NCBI RefSeq assembly: GCF_016802725.1
Contig: NC_052668.1
Span: forward strand, 1,364,001-1,428,000
Direction: 5' to 3'
DNA length: 64,000 bases
From: Solenopsis invicta
Lineage: Eukaryota; Arthropoda; Insecta; Hymenoptera; Formicidae
Shown here: piece after piece, positions 54,509-64,000 of the stretch
Position numbering within the stretch: the stretch's first letter is position 1
How the letters are laid out: each line of letters begins with the position of its first letter
Position numbers and translations under genes: made by a program
The notes under the pieces: generated by a model
Database searches by the model: none
Told to the model about the DNA's origin: nothing
Seen by the model: only the letters and a program-made list of their open reading frames with translations

Positions 54509-56012
54509 GAGAGATAGAAACGGGGAAGAAGGGGGCTTTAAACAAGTTTAAGCACGTTCACTCACGCACACGGCAATCAGCTTATTGTTTCCACGATGCG
54601 ACAGTTCAATTTAAATTTGTCCTTTATCCAGATCTATCCCTCGAAGTTGTTTCATATTTTACCACATTACTATTTACTCTGCACTTGATCGATAAACGCG
54701 GAACTACGCGACGAACCGATCGATTAACTTTATTAATTACTATTCTAATCACTACAATTATTCGATGCGTTAAAATTACTCGAAGAAACACGTGTTTACG
54801 TTACGATCACACAACACGTGTTCACTCGACGTTATCAAGCAGTCGACTGGATATTATTGGTTATGTTGTTATAAGAGTGTCGAACGATTGGTTAAAGCCG
54901 TAAGTCAAAACGCGGCAATTTAAAATGCAAATATTGGTTAATACAATTTACATCAATACAATTTATTAGAAAAATGTTGCAAATGCATATTTATCATTAT
55001 TTGTTAAAAATTGTATGATAGTGACTTTATCAAGATAATTAAATATTATTCATTCTAAATATTCAAAAAATAATTTTATCAAAATCAATTTTTTCTAAAT
55101 ACTTTTTTATTTCTTATTTTTGAATATTTGTGAAAACTGTGAAAATATTCCTCAAAATAAAATATTTGATTGCCCTGAAAAGGGCAGATTATCCGTTGCT
55201 GCAAGGAGATTTCAAGAATTATATCCTTAAAGTTTTTTTTATAATAAATATTCTAAATAATTATCATGATAAAGTCACTTACAATTTTTAACAAGTAATA
55301 ATAAACATGCATTTGCCACATTTTTCTAATAAATTGTATCGATGTAAATCGTATTAATCAATATTTTCATTTTGAATTACCGCGTTTTGACTTATGGCTT
55401 TAACCAATCGTTCGACACTCTTATAACGACATAACCAATAATATTCAGTCGACTGCTTTATATCGTCGAGTGAACACGTGTTGTGTGATCGTAACGTAAA
55501 TACGTGTTTCTTCGAGTAATTTTAACGCATTGAATGATTGTAGTGATTATAGTAGTGATTAATAGTAATTAATAAAGTCGATCGATCGGTTCGTCGCGTA
55601 GTTTCGCGTTTATCAATCAAATGAAGAGTAAATAGTGTAAATGTGGTGAAATATGAAACAACTTCGAGGGATAGATCTGGATAAAGCACAAATTTAAATT
55701 AAACTGTCGCATCGTGGAAACAATAAGCTGATCGCCATGTGCGTAAGTAAACGTGCTTAAACTTGTTCAAAGCCCCCCCCCCCTCCGTCTCTCTCTCTCT
55801 CTCCTTTCTATCCCTTTTGTGCGTTTTAAAAGTTCTACTTTTAACTTGCAAGTGCACATTTAAGTAATCTAATTTGCATTAAATTTTATTATTCGCTGGC
55901 GTACATTTATTATAATAATATAAACTTACTTGAAGATTTCACGGTCATCCCGATATTTGACGGCCGGATGACAGATCGAAATTTGGCAAGTTAAATGTAA
56001 CATAATTAAAGT

Positions 56013-56056
<44 letters not shown>

Positions 56057-56311
56057 AAATAGGAATGTGCTGTCCATGTACTTTTGTCAGTCATTTGAGC
56101 GCAGGAGGTGCCCCACGGAAACACCCGCGTGTAACAGTGAGTCGCGCCGCCCCTGTCTTCCACTTGTACCTGACCCGTAATACGCTAACTAATTCTTATT
56201 GTAACTTGAAAACTAAGCTTCGGACAAATTTTTGCAAAAGGAAAAATCGTCTCAGAATTCGATTACGAATATGCCAGCTTCGGGACCAATAGGTTATTTT
56301 GAATCACCCTG
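53973..56311. mobile_element. 2.3-kb hairpin element, CAGGGTG ends
   Basis: Ends CAGGGTGATTCAAAATAACC and the inverse, TA on each side (53971-53972 and 56312-56313). Arms of about 1.1 kb with small indels, each holding a long GA/CT microsatellite (about 54225-54262 and 56017-56053, and an inner pair near 54476 and 55787). Centre near 55140. ORFs in the arms come in mirrored pairs and are not genes. Confidence 0.9.
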
Positions 56312-56323
56312 TATGTATATATA

Positions 56324-57480
56324 CAGGGTGTTCGTTAATGGTTGTCCAGCCTTTTACCGTACGTAGATGCCGTACCGACTGAGCTTGCTAATTTGCTAAA
56401 CGTTTCCTAGATGACAGCTGCTTCGGTTGAGCGCGCGAACGCGATCTCGCAGGACCGAGTGACACGTACAGGCCCCTGGTGAAAATTTTTCTCATATTTT
56501 TTTCGTATAATTTTTCCGAACATCTGTATAATTTTTTATGAAACGTTATAAAATGTAAAAAAGTTAAAAGTATTTTTTTAAAACTGTGAGATGAGAAATC
56601 TCAGAATACTTCAGAATGTACGTGTATGAAAAGTTCTAACAATAAGAGATGTAGACTTTCTAAGTATTATTTCTACGTATTTCTGAAAAATGTTCCTATT
56701 CGTATAAAAATTATGAGAAAAACTGTAACCAGGAATGTTAAATTCTATAAACGAGAAATTTTATAAAAAATTATTAGAATAGTTTTTACCGGGGAAAGCT
56801 GTGCATACTTTGTTATATTACATTTGTTACTAAGATTACTATTTCTATTTATTAATCAAATTAATAAATAAAGTAGTAAATAGAAACGTAGAATACTGAA
56901 TACATTTAATAATATATCCACACAATTTTTATCACAAATTTTTAATACTTGTAATCTTTTGAATTTAAATATTATCTTTGAAGTACTTTTAATTTAAAGA
57001 ATGCACAGCTTTCCCCGGTAAAAACTATTCTGATAATTTTTTATAAAATTTCTCGTTTATAGAATTTAACATTCCTGGTTACAGTTTTTCTCATAATTTT
57101 TATACGAATAGGAACATTTTTCAGAAATACGTAGAAATAATACTTAGAAAGTCTACATCTCTTATTGTTAGAACTTTTCATACACGTACATTCTGAAGTA
57201 TTCTGAGATTTCTCATCTCACAGTTTTAAAAAAATACTTTTAACTTTTTTACATTTTATAACGTTTCATAAAAAATTATACAGATGTTCGGAAAAATTAT
57301 ACGAAAAAAATATGAGAAAAATTTTTACCAGGGGCCTGTACGTGTCACTCGGTCCTGCGAGATCGCGTTCGCGCGCTCAACCGAAGCAGCTATCATCTAG
57401 GAAACGTTTAGCAAATTAGCAAGCTCAGTCGGTACGGCATCTACGTACGGTAAAAGGCTGGACAACCATTAACGAACACC

Positions 57481-57483
<3 letters not shown>
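56324..57483. mobile_element. 1160-bp hairpin element, CAGGGTG ends
   Basis: Ends CAGGGTGTTCGTTAATGGTT and the inverse, TA-flanked, followed by a (TA)n run (57484-57518). Arms of about 500 bp appear essentially identical. It starts 12 bp after the previous hairpin and shares only the first seven terminal bases with it. Confidence 0.92.
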
Positions 57484-57518
<35 letters not shown>

Positions 57519-57521
<3 letters not shown>

Positions 57522-57970
57522 CAGTAGATTATATAACGTGTTACGCCATTATAAGTATAAATATTTGTACATCATCACTTAACGACATATAGCATATAAA
57601 GATAATTACATTCACATAATTACATTCTTATCTTTCTAACGCGCTAATTACACGTATTGTTGTGCAAATAAGTAAATTAAAATCGCTCGCAAGTTCAGCA
57701 ATTCCTATCAGTTTTAATTTTACAATCAATAATCCTGATTTATGGCTAACTACATACGCATAAAAATGGTAACTTATTAAACAATACAATGATTGGATTT
57801 ATTAATCCAAATATAATTTTTGTTATTAAATAGCATAAAAATATTACATATGTTCTGCAGTTACTTACATATTCTCACTTTTATTATTAAAAAAGAATTA
57901 TGGGGATACTAAAGTTATCCTGTTTAAATCAATTTTTTTTCAGTATACTATTTTCCTAATTGTATTTATT
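57519..57970. other. AT-rich stretch, nothing identified
   Basis: No supported feature. Confidence 0.4.
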
Positions 57971-57973
57971 AGG

Positions 57974-59002
57974 ATACTAACTCGTGACATCATATATCTA
58001 ATATGGCCGCCTCAATAATATTCCCTTGTCACCCTACACATATGAACAGTATTAATTGCGTGTTATAAATTTCTCATGATATTTGTGATTAAAATAAATA
58101 ACGAATTGGTAACGCAATTTTCGCCAAGAGCAACAAAAAAAATAAAACATATTGCAGTGTACATCGTTGCAATAGCTTAGCCTCAAAAAAATCAACCCAG
58201 CAAACGCCAAGTTTATATGTAATATAAATGTTAGTTGTAATTTTCCACTCAACAATGTAACTGTTATATAAAAAGTGTTAATAGTTACATTGTTGAGTGC
58301 GAAATTATAACTAACATTTGTATTACATGTAATTTGATATTTGCTGGGAACTGTTCGTTTCCAATATTTTTCTAAACCAAGAAAAACAAAGATTACAGTG
58401 GAAAATACATTCAAAAATATAGAAAAACGAGAAGAAAATATTAAGGTTGTCACAACAAAATAGTGTTATTTTTCACCTTAATGATTATGAACTATATGGT
58501 TCTCATAACTCTATTGTATTAATGCAAAAATAATGTTATTCGGTTGTAATAATTTTAATGTTTGTTTTCTTCGTGTATAATTTTATTAGTGATAATTTTG
58601 TAATTAATGTAGGAAACTTAAAATCGCTCCTTTTAAAATATAAACGGCATATTTTACAATTGTTTTCATTTTTAGCACTCTTCCCTAATTCTCATTTTTC
58701 TAAATTTTTGAATGCACTTTCAACTGTAATCATTATTTTTCCCGGTTTAGGAAAATAGTGAAAATTTAACCAACAGTTAATTCTTTTAAGGCTAAGCTAT
58801 TGTAACTTGTATATACTGCCATATGTTTTGTTGCTCTCAGCAAAAATCTCCCAACTCACCATTCATTTTAATCACAAATATCGTGAGAACTTAATAACAC
58901 GGCAGTTGAATTAATACTGTTTGTATTGAGTGCATAGCGTGAACATTGTATGGAGTATCCTTGTTGAGGCTATATAGGACATGTGACGTCACTAGTTAAT
59001 AT
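57974..59002. mobile_element. Older 1-kb palindromic element
   Basis: Left arm ATACTAACTCGTGACATCA and right arm inverse TGACGTCACTAGTTAATAT, with matching internal blocks: GAGGCTA, AATAGCTTAGCC, AACATATTGCAGT versus its diverged inverse, and TTGAATGCACTTTC. The arms differ noticeably, so it is older than the hairpins upstream. The left arm carries the 153-bp MITE below. Confidence 0.7.
58196..58348. mobile_element. 153-bp hairpin MITE, CCCAG ends
   Basis: CCCAGCAAACGCCAAGTTTA to its diverged inverse ending TTTGCTGGG. The inner arms (ATGTAACTNTTA and GTTAGTTNTAATTT) pair well. Flanked by AA on both sides, as is the CCCAG element at 28909. Confidence 0.8.
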
Positions 59003-59110
59003 TCCAACGGAAAAATCTTTTTCCATAATTAAAGTATAAACACGAATGTAACTCGGGTCAGTCAACTTTATGCTAAGAATAAAAAAATTAAGAAATTTAG
59101 ATGTGTTTTA

Positions 59111-59299
59111 CTAGAACACTAAAGATATAGGTATTCCCACGGTACGCCATTTTTAGTCCTTCCCCCCCCCCCCCTCCTCCCTTCTGACTCCTTGCCATCG
59201 TCAGGAGGTAGCATATAGGCAAGGAGTGAGAAGATGAAAGGGGGCAAAAAGGACTAAACATGGCAGACCATAAAAATACTCATATCTTTAGTTCCTTAG
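59111..59299. repeat. Palindromic element, about 190 bp
   Basis: CTAAAGATATAGGTATT...CGCCATTTTTAGTCC pairs with GGACTAAACATGGC...AATACTCATATCTTTAG. A C13 run lies at the left of the loop. No TSD resolved. Confidence 0.65.
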
Positions 59300-59809
59300 T
59301 TTTACCTATTCATAACCTAATTATAGTGTCTACAACTGTCAACATGTGCTAATATTTACTTCATAAAAATTATGTACGAATGGAAATAATCTAAGACATA
59401 GATTACATGATAAAACTTCGTTTGTGTTCTTAGATTTTGGCTTAGATATTTATTATGAAAATAAATTAATGTGCTTGAGAGAGAAAATTTGTGCATCTAC
59501 ATACGTGTAATAGTATGTAGTAATGTATTAATGTTTCATGAATCATACATATTGTAATCATATATATATTGTAAATCGTATGTGTAAATCGTTGTTCGGT
59601 AAAACTCACAACTTTAGCATCCCCTTAAAAATCACAAATAATTATATAATGAAATGATTGGATGTATGGAGCTGCTGCTGGGGAAAAATTAAAATAGATT
59701 CAATAGAAATATTTATTTGAAAGATATATCTATAAAAAATACTATTTGAAATAAGTATTTTGTATAGTAATGTAAATATACAAAAAACAAATCGTATTTA
59801 ACATTTATA

Positions 59810-60770
59810 TACAAGGTGTTCGAACGTGTAAGAACCTTTTAATATTTCAAAAAGTAAGCATTTTTGAAAGAAATATTTCAGACAAAAGTTATAAAACTTA
59901 AAAATATTTATCTACTGATTCTATCAATTTGACCTTGAGTTGCATCGCCAAGGTCAGATTAAAGTCATAACAATTTTTTTACTAAAAAATCCAATTTTTT
60001 ATTTCAGAATCTAATAGCTAATGTTAAGAGCTTTTCAAAACATAATAATAAAGTTATTTTTCATTAAATACTTTCCGAATTATGAGACTTGAAAGTTACA
60101 GTATAGAAAGTTACACTGTAACTGAAAGTACTTAATGAAAAATAACTTCACTATAGTGTTTGAAAAAGTTTTCGAGATCAATTATGAGACAATGCTATAA
60201 AAAAACAAGAATTTCTACTTGAAAATTTGAAGATGATTTTTACGTAACCTTGACGTCACAAAAATATTTTTGTCTACGCATCACTTCAAACACATCCTAT
60301 AACTTTTGTATAAAACATTTCTTTCGGAAAAGCTTAATTTTCAAAATATTAAGGGGTACCGATACTTTCCCAATACCCTATATCTTTTATTGCCTTTTTG
60401 TTACAATCAATCTCGAAAGCTTTTCAAAACAATATAATAAAGTTATTTTTTATTTAATACTTTCTGAACTGTGAGACTTAAAAGTTGCAGTAACTATAAC
60501 TTTCAAGCCTTATAACTCGGAAAGTACTTAACAAAAAATATCTTCTTTATAGTGTTTTGAAAAGCTCTTGAAATCAACTATTAGATTATTCTGGAATCAA
60601 AAATAGGACTTTCTATTTAAAAAAATTGTTTTGATCTTGACTTAACCTAGGGGACTTAAGATCAAACTAATAGAATCAGTAGATCTTTTTAAAAAAAATT
60701 TTAAAAAATCTTTCGTTTAAAAAATTTCTTTCGGAAATGCTTACTTTTCAAAATATTAAAAAGATACCAA
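59810..60770. repeat. Complex inverted and tandem repeat element
   Basis: Blocks such as TTTCAAAATATTAA, TTTCTTTCGGAAA, ACTTTCNGAA and ATAATAAAGTTATTTTT recur at about 59840, 60050, 60340, 60430 and 60740 in both orientations. Ends GGTGTTCGAACG / near 60770 are not resolved. CTACTGATTCTATCAATTTG near 59920 is inverted at about 60675. Confidence 0.55.
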
Positions 60771-60775
60771 ACCTA

Positions 60776-61735
60776 AAACTGAACTTCCTCGACGTTGGTA
60801 CGGCAGATCATTTTTCAAGCGAGAATTTGCGTACGTATTTGCACGCGGGGAATAGCACTAACACCATAGACATAGAATCTCTAGATTGACAATGAGCCAT
60901 CAAGGAGTAGGGGTAAGCTCGGGTAGAAAAAGATGGACTGTGTCATTACTGTGCGTTTTCTCTCCCTTCGCGCAAGCATACAAAACGTATATTGCAGTAA
61001 GAGAGGATTGAAAGAGAATATTAAGCATTTGATATTGAAATAGTACTCGATACACGTATCGACACAGTCCGTCTTTTTCTACCCAAGCTTACCCCCACTC
61101 CTCAAAAGGAGGAGTGGATCCGAGGATCGCTCAGTCTAGAGATCCTATATCTATGGCTAAGACCAGGCAACCAAGTTAGCACTCTTTGTCCAACGCATTT
61201 ATCTGTCTTTATTCTTCGATTGTAACGATCTGCGAAAAGACCTATTAACTACTATTGCAGACAATCACTGCTCTGCTTGTCGTTTACGTCCACTAAGCAA
61301 AATTTGTACACGTACAGCTGTCCAAAAACGAAACTTTTTCTGTTAAGCTGACAACGGGCAATAGATTTCAACCAATCAGAAGCCGCAAGAAATATCTGCG
61401 AATCAATCAGAAATTGCGAAATCTATTACCTGTGTTATTCCTTGTTCCTATTGCCTGTACTTTTCATTGTACATTCAGCTTTAGGCTTTTGATTAGAATG
61501 GCACAGTGTTGATGTCGCCAGTAAACGATAAAAGTTAACTTCGAGTAACAGATCCACGAAAAATATAAGAATTTAAAAATTTTTTTGTCGACTTTTTTCG
61601 TAAATTGCTCTTATTCCACTATTTTGTGGTGCGTACTTTCATTCTTTCTTCAAAAAGATTTTGTGATTGTCAAGCCAATTCAAAGATTAAAATAAACAGT
61701 AATATTTCGGTAATTCCCATTAGTTTAGCATCCTC
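60776..61735. repeat. Duplicated segment, copy 1
   Basis: From CTGAACTTCCTCGA to TTTAGCATCCTCTTAA it aligns with 62053-62625, sharing CGGCAGAT, TCCAACGCATTTATCTGTCTTTATTCTTC, AATCACTGCTCTGCTTGTC and CAGCTGT. Interrupted by the family E element below. Confidence 0.7.
60865..61155. mobile_element. Family E element, copy 2 (291 bp)
   Basis: Ends CATAGACATAGAATCTCTAG and the inverse. Flanking octamers ACTAACAC and GCTAAGAC agree at 6 of 8. A shorter, diverged relative of 45645-46418 without its ORF. Confidence 0.8.
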
Positions 61736-62016
61736 TTAAGGGGTTTCCACATATTTTGGACACTTTGTATAATTTAAATAATCTACTAAAATAAGATCTT
61801 TACTTTACATTTTGATATGTCATCAATAAATAATAATTTTTTTCTATTTTCTATTTCTTAATGCGATGCTGGCATTATCAGTTTTACCGATTAAATTTAT
61901 ACATATGCAACTTAACACATACGATTTACAATATATAATACGATACTATATACAAACATCAACAGATTCTTACATACTACTATATCGAGATCACGTACAT
62001 TTACATAATTTGTCAA

Positions 62017-62235
62017 ATGTTCAATTCTTTTAAGAGAATGCTAAACCTAAAGCTGAACTTCCTCGAAATCGATACGGCAGATTATTTTTCAGGGCAGAGG
62101 ATAAAGGGAATAATAACGATAACATCAAGCGACCAAGAGCTAGCGCTCTTCGTCCAACGCATTTATCTGTCTTTATTCTTCAATTGTAGTGCGCCAACTG
62201 TGAAAAGATCTATCAGATCTTACTGTTGCATATAA
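62017..62235 (+). CDS. Short ORF in duplicated segment, weak arrestin-like look
   Basis: 72 codons. Residues 9-45 (LNLKLNFLEIDTADYFSGQR then IKGIITITSSDQEL) loosely recall the start of arrestin-domain proteins (YFxGQxxxGxxxI). The paralogous stretch at 60776 keeps LKLNFLD..TAD.FS and then diverges. It could be an exon of a host gene, a retro-copy, or chance. After residue 47 the sequence no longer looks protein-like. Confidence 0.25.
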   Translation: MFNSFKRMLNLKLNFLEIDTADYFSGQRIKGIITITSSDQELALFVQRIYLSLFFNCSAPTVKRSIRSYCCI

Positions 62236-62625
62236 TCACTGCTCTGCTTGTCATTGTTTAAGGGCGCTAAGTGAAATTTGTACATGCACAGCTGTTCAGA
62301 AACGCAACTTTTTTGTTAGGCTTTTAATAGAAATGGCACACAGTCAGTGTTGTTCCTTAGTTTTCTGCACTGCGGAACGGTCTCATTTCATACATACGAG
62401 CTACAGAACGTCAGTAAATGACAAAATTTAACCTTGAGTGATAGATCCATGAGCCAAAAATAAATGAATTTTTAATTTTTTTGTCGATTTTCTCGTAAAA
62501 TCGCTTGTATCGTACTTTTTTGGAACATACATTCATTCTACCAAAGAATTTTGTAATTTGTCAAACCAATTCAAAAATTAAAATAAACTGTAACATGTAA
62601 TTCCCTTTGGTTTAGCAGCCTCTTA
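62053..62625. repeat. Duplicated segment, copy 2
   Basis: Partner of 60776-61735, without the family E insertion. Divergence is substantial, so the duplication is old. Confidence 0.65.
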
Positions 62626-62979
62626 AATCAAGTTTTTACACTTAATTTTAACAATTCAACATTATTAATTTATTTATTTTATTCCTGGCTCTGCCTTCAT
62701 TTTGCGCATGTAAATTACATACTTTTCTTACTTACAACTTTATCACAAAGAAAATGTTTCGAAGAATTGACAGCTTTGATCACTTTATTGAAGTAAGAGT
62801 TAATAAGGAAATTATAATTTTTATTTATTTTATCCTTTTTGGCAAAAGATAGATCAGGGCCATATAAATTAAGATGTTCTAATTATATAAAAAGATTATA
62901 ATTCTGTGAAACCTGTACAAAGTATAATATGTTTAATAAAATGGTTTTTTTATTGGTAAAGCAGATCATCAGACATCTT

Positions 62980-63012
62980 AAAAAAAAAAAAAATATATAT
63001 ATATATATATAT
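62980..63012. repeat. A-run and (TA)n microsatellite
   Basis: About twelve A followed by a TA run of about 20 bp. The surrounding 62626-63415 is AT-rich without a supported gene and is probably the 3' flank of the dolichol kinase gene. Confidence 0.8.
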
Positions 63013-63415
63013 AATACTAAAATAAAAATCTGTATACCTCGTAAATATACATATAAATGTAACTCAATTTTCATACATTTTAAAATAAATTTGTCATTAG
63101 TTACAGATTTGGTACAAAAAAATGAGTTACATCTATATAGCTATAAAAAATGTGCTATTTTGAAGGTAGAAAAAACTTATTTATCTATGACATATCAAAA
63201 TGTAAAGTAAATATCTTATTTTAAGTAAATATGTACAATAAATTTGAAATACTATTTGTTTTTTTAATATTTATCATACAAAATACTTATTCTCTATAAT
63301 GATATTACTACTTTTAATTTCAACTATTTTCTCCAACAATTGTTATTATAATAATTTTCATAAAAATTAATTTAACAGAGTTATTCTCGCAAATTGGAAA
63401 AAATGATATGCACAC

Positions 63416-63549
63416 TTATATCATTAAACATACATACATTAATAATGGCAAAGCCAAATTATCCACTTGATTTGTACGTGCCTCGATCAACGATATTGAG
63501 ACAGCCGCCAAGATGCTTCTCAGAAGTAGCTGGTAATCATTTATAAAAC
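63416..63549 (-). CDS. DOLK: Dolichol kinase, last coding exon
   Basis: Minus strand: after a TTTTGCCAG acceptor (intron side at 63550) the frame reads GFINDYQLLLRSILAAVSIS, then LIEARTNQVDNLALPLLMYV, and stops at TAA (63416-63418). The E-A-x-T-x-Q-x-D-N-L-x-L-P block is the conserved end of dolichol kinases. The phase joins exactly with the exon at 63634-63963 (the split codon is Gly). Final transmembrane helix of an ER membrane protein. Confidence 0.85.
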
Positions 63550-63633
63550 CTGGCAAAATATAAATAATTTAAAAAAAACAAAACAATTTCATAACAAAAA
63601 AATGTTAAGGAAAATACAAGAATCGAAATCTAC

Positions 63634-63963
63634 CACAATACGATAGCGTGAATATTACGCAAACTTGACAAAATATGCATGCGACGGTGCCTTCAATAGT
63701 TTTTTCTGTGTCGAGCCACTTGTGTGCGCCCCATTTGTTACCGACAAAGCTTGCAGCGGTATCACCGATTCCTACCGTCAGCACGCCGCTGAGTAATACC
63801 ACTAGCGACAAATTATTAGTTGGCATCCAAAGAGGTAACGATAAACCACATAACAAATATATAGCTGTTAATGAAAGCATACAATCCTTTTCATCGACAA
63901 ATACAACAAATCCTTGCTGTAACTTTTCTCCTAAAGGTGGAACTCTCAAAAGTCTCATCACCT
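63634..63963 (-). CDS. DOLK: Dolichol kinase, penultimate exon (gene continues off window)
   Basis: Host gene exon bounded by a CAG acceptor at 63964-63966 and a GT donor at 63632-63633. It encodes VMRLLRVPPLGEKLQQGFVV, FVDEKDC, a membrane segment (LTAIYLLCGLSLPLW), LVVLLSGVLTVGIGDTAASF and WLDTEKTIEGTVACIF. The GIGDTAAS and K-T-I-E-G-T motifs are the CTP-binding signature of dolichol kinases, which phosphorylate dolichol in the ER membrane to make the carrier for N-glycosylation and GPI and mannose donors. Neighbouring intron is 84 bp, short as usual in insects. The rest of the gene lies to the right. No damage seen, so presumably functional. Confidence 0.93.
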
Positions 63964-64000
63964 GAAAAAGCATTGACAATTATTACATCTAACATAAGTT

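Noticed and set aside
54421..54903. 160-codon ORF with a Glu/Arg run
   Set aside because: Translation of a GA microsatellite and hairpin arm; the other arm decays the frame.
53973..57483. Assembly-made inverted duplications
   Set aside because: Not excluded outright, but consistent TA flanks, shared CAGGGTG ends and arm differences in the first element favour real foldback elements.
57974..59002. 58052-58453 minus and 58558-58758 plus ORFs with similar peptides
   Set aside because: Produced by the two arms of an old palindrome.

Overview
This is eukaryotic nuclear DNA from an insect, most likely a hymenopteran such as an ant. That is inferred from AT-rich sequence, short GT-AG introns, THAP/P-element-type, MADF/Harbinger and arthropod Mutator-type transposases, an env-bearing Ty3/gypsy element and dense hairpin MITEs. 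The only host gene I can name with confidence is at the right edge: the last two coding exons of dolichol kinase on the minus strand (63416-63963), continuing past the window. Almost everything else is transposable elements, many inserted into one another, with target-site duplications (TSDs) readable by eye.

Layout. 1-4.3 kb: P-element-like transposase remnant (minus) split by a 1.27-kb element with an exact 8-bp TSD. 4.3-5.8 kb: two unrecognised minus-strand ORFs. 6.1-9.7 kb: MITE cluster and a decayed THAP gene start. 9.7-14.9 kb: PIF/Harbinger remnant with its two genes, a MADF protein and a DDE transposase. 15-22 kb: large nested hairpin elements. 22.9-26.8 kb: second P-element-like gene with a readable four-exon structure, broken by a 131-bp MITE. 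27.6-28.9 kb: solo LTR. 29.6-44.4 kb: a Ty3/gypsy element with gag, pol and an env-like remnant. Its 5' LTR carries a third P-element-like transposon, which in turn carries a Mutator-type transposase fragment. 44.7-45.0 kb: non-LTR endonuclease fragment. 45.5-47.3 kb: hAT-type MITE holding five other elements. 47.3-50.3 kb: further MITEs. 51.1-52.1 kb: second solo LTR. 52.7-53.9 kb: Mutator-type remnant. 54-57.5 kb: two long hairpin elements 12 bp apart. 57.5-63 kb: older palindromic repeats and a duplicated segment.

The elements sort by TSD. TA: mariner-like families and the CAGGGTG hairpins. 3-bp ATT, TTT, TTA or TAA: Harbinger-like. 8-bp: hAT-like families and other inserts. Exact 9-bp: a Mutator-like 142-bp MITE with one copy inserted inside another of its own family. 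4-bp: LTR elements. Candidate transposase sources for several MITE classes (Harbinger, Mutator and P families) lie in the same window, but any specific mobilisation link is inference. I see no prokaryotic features, CRISPR array, rRNA or convincing tRNA.
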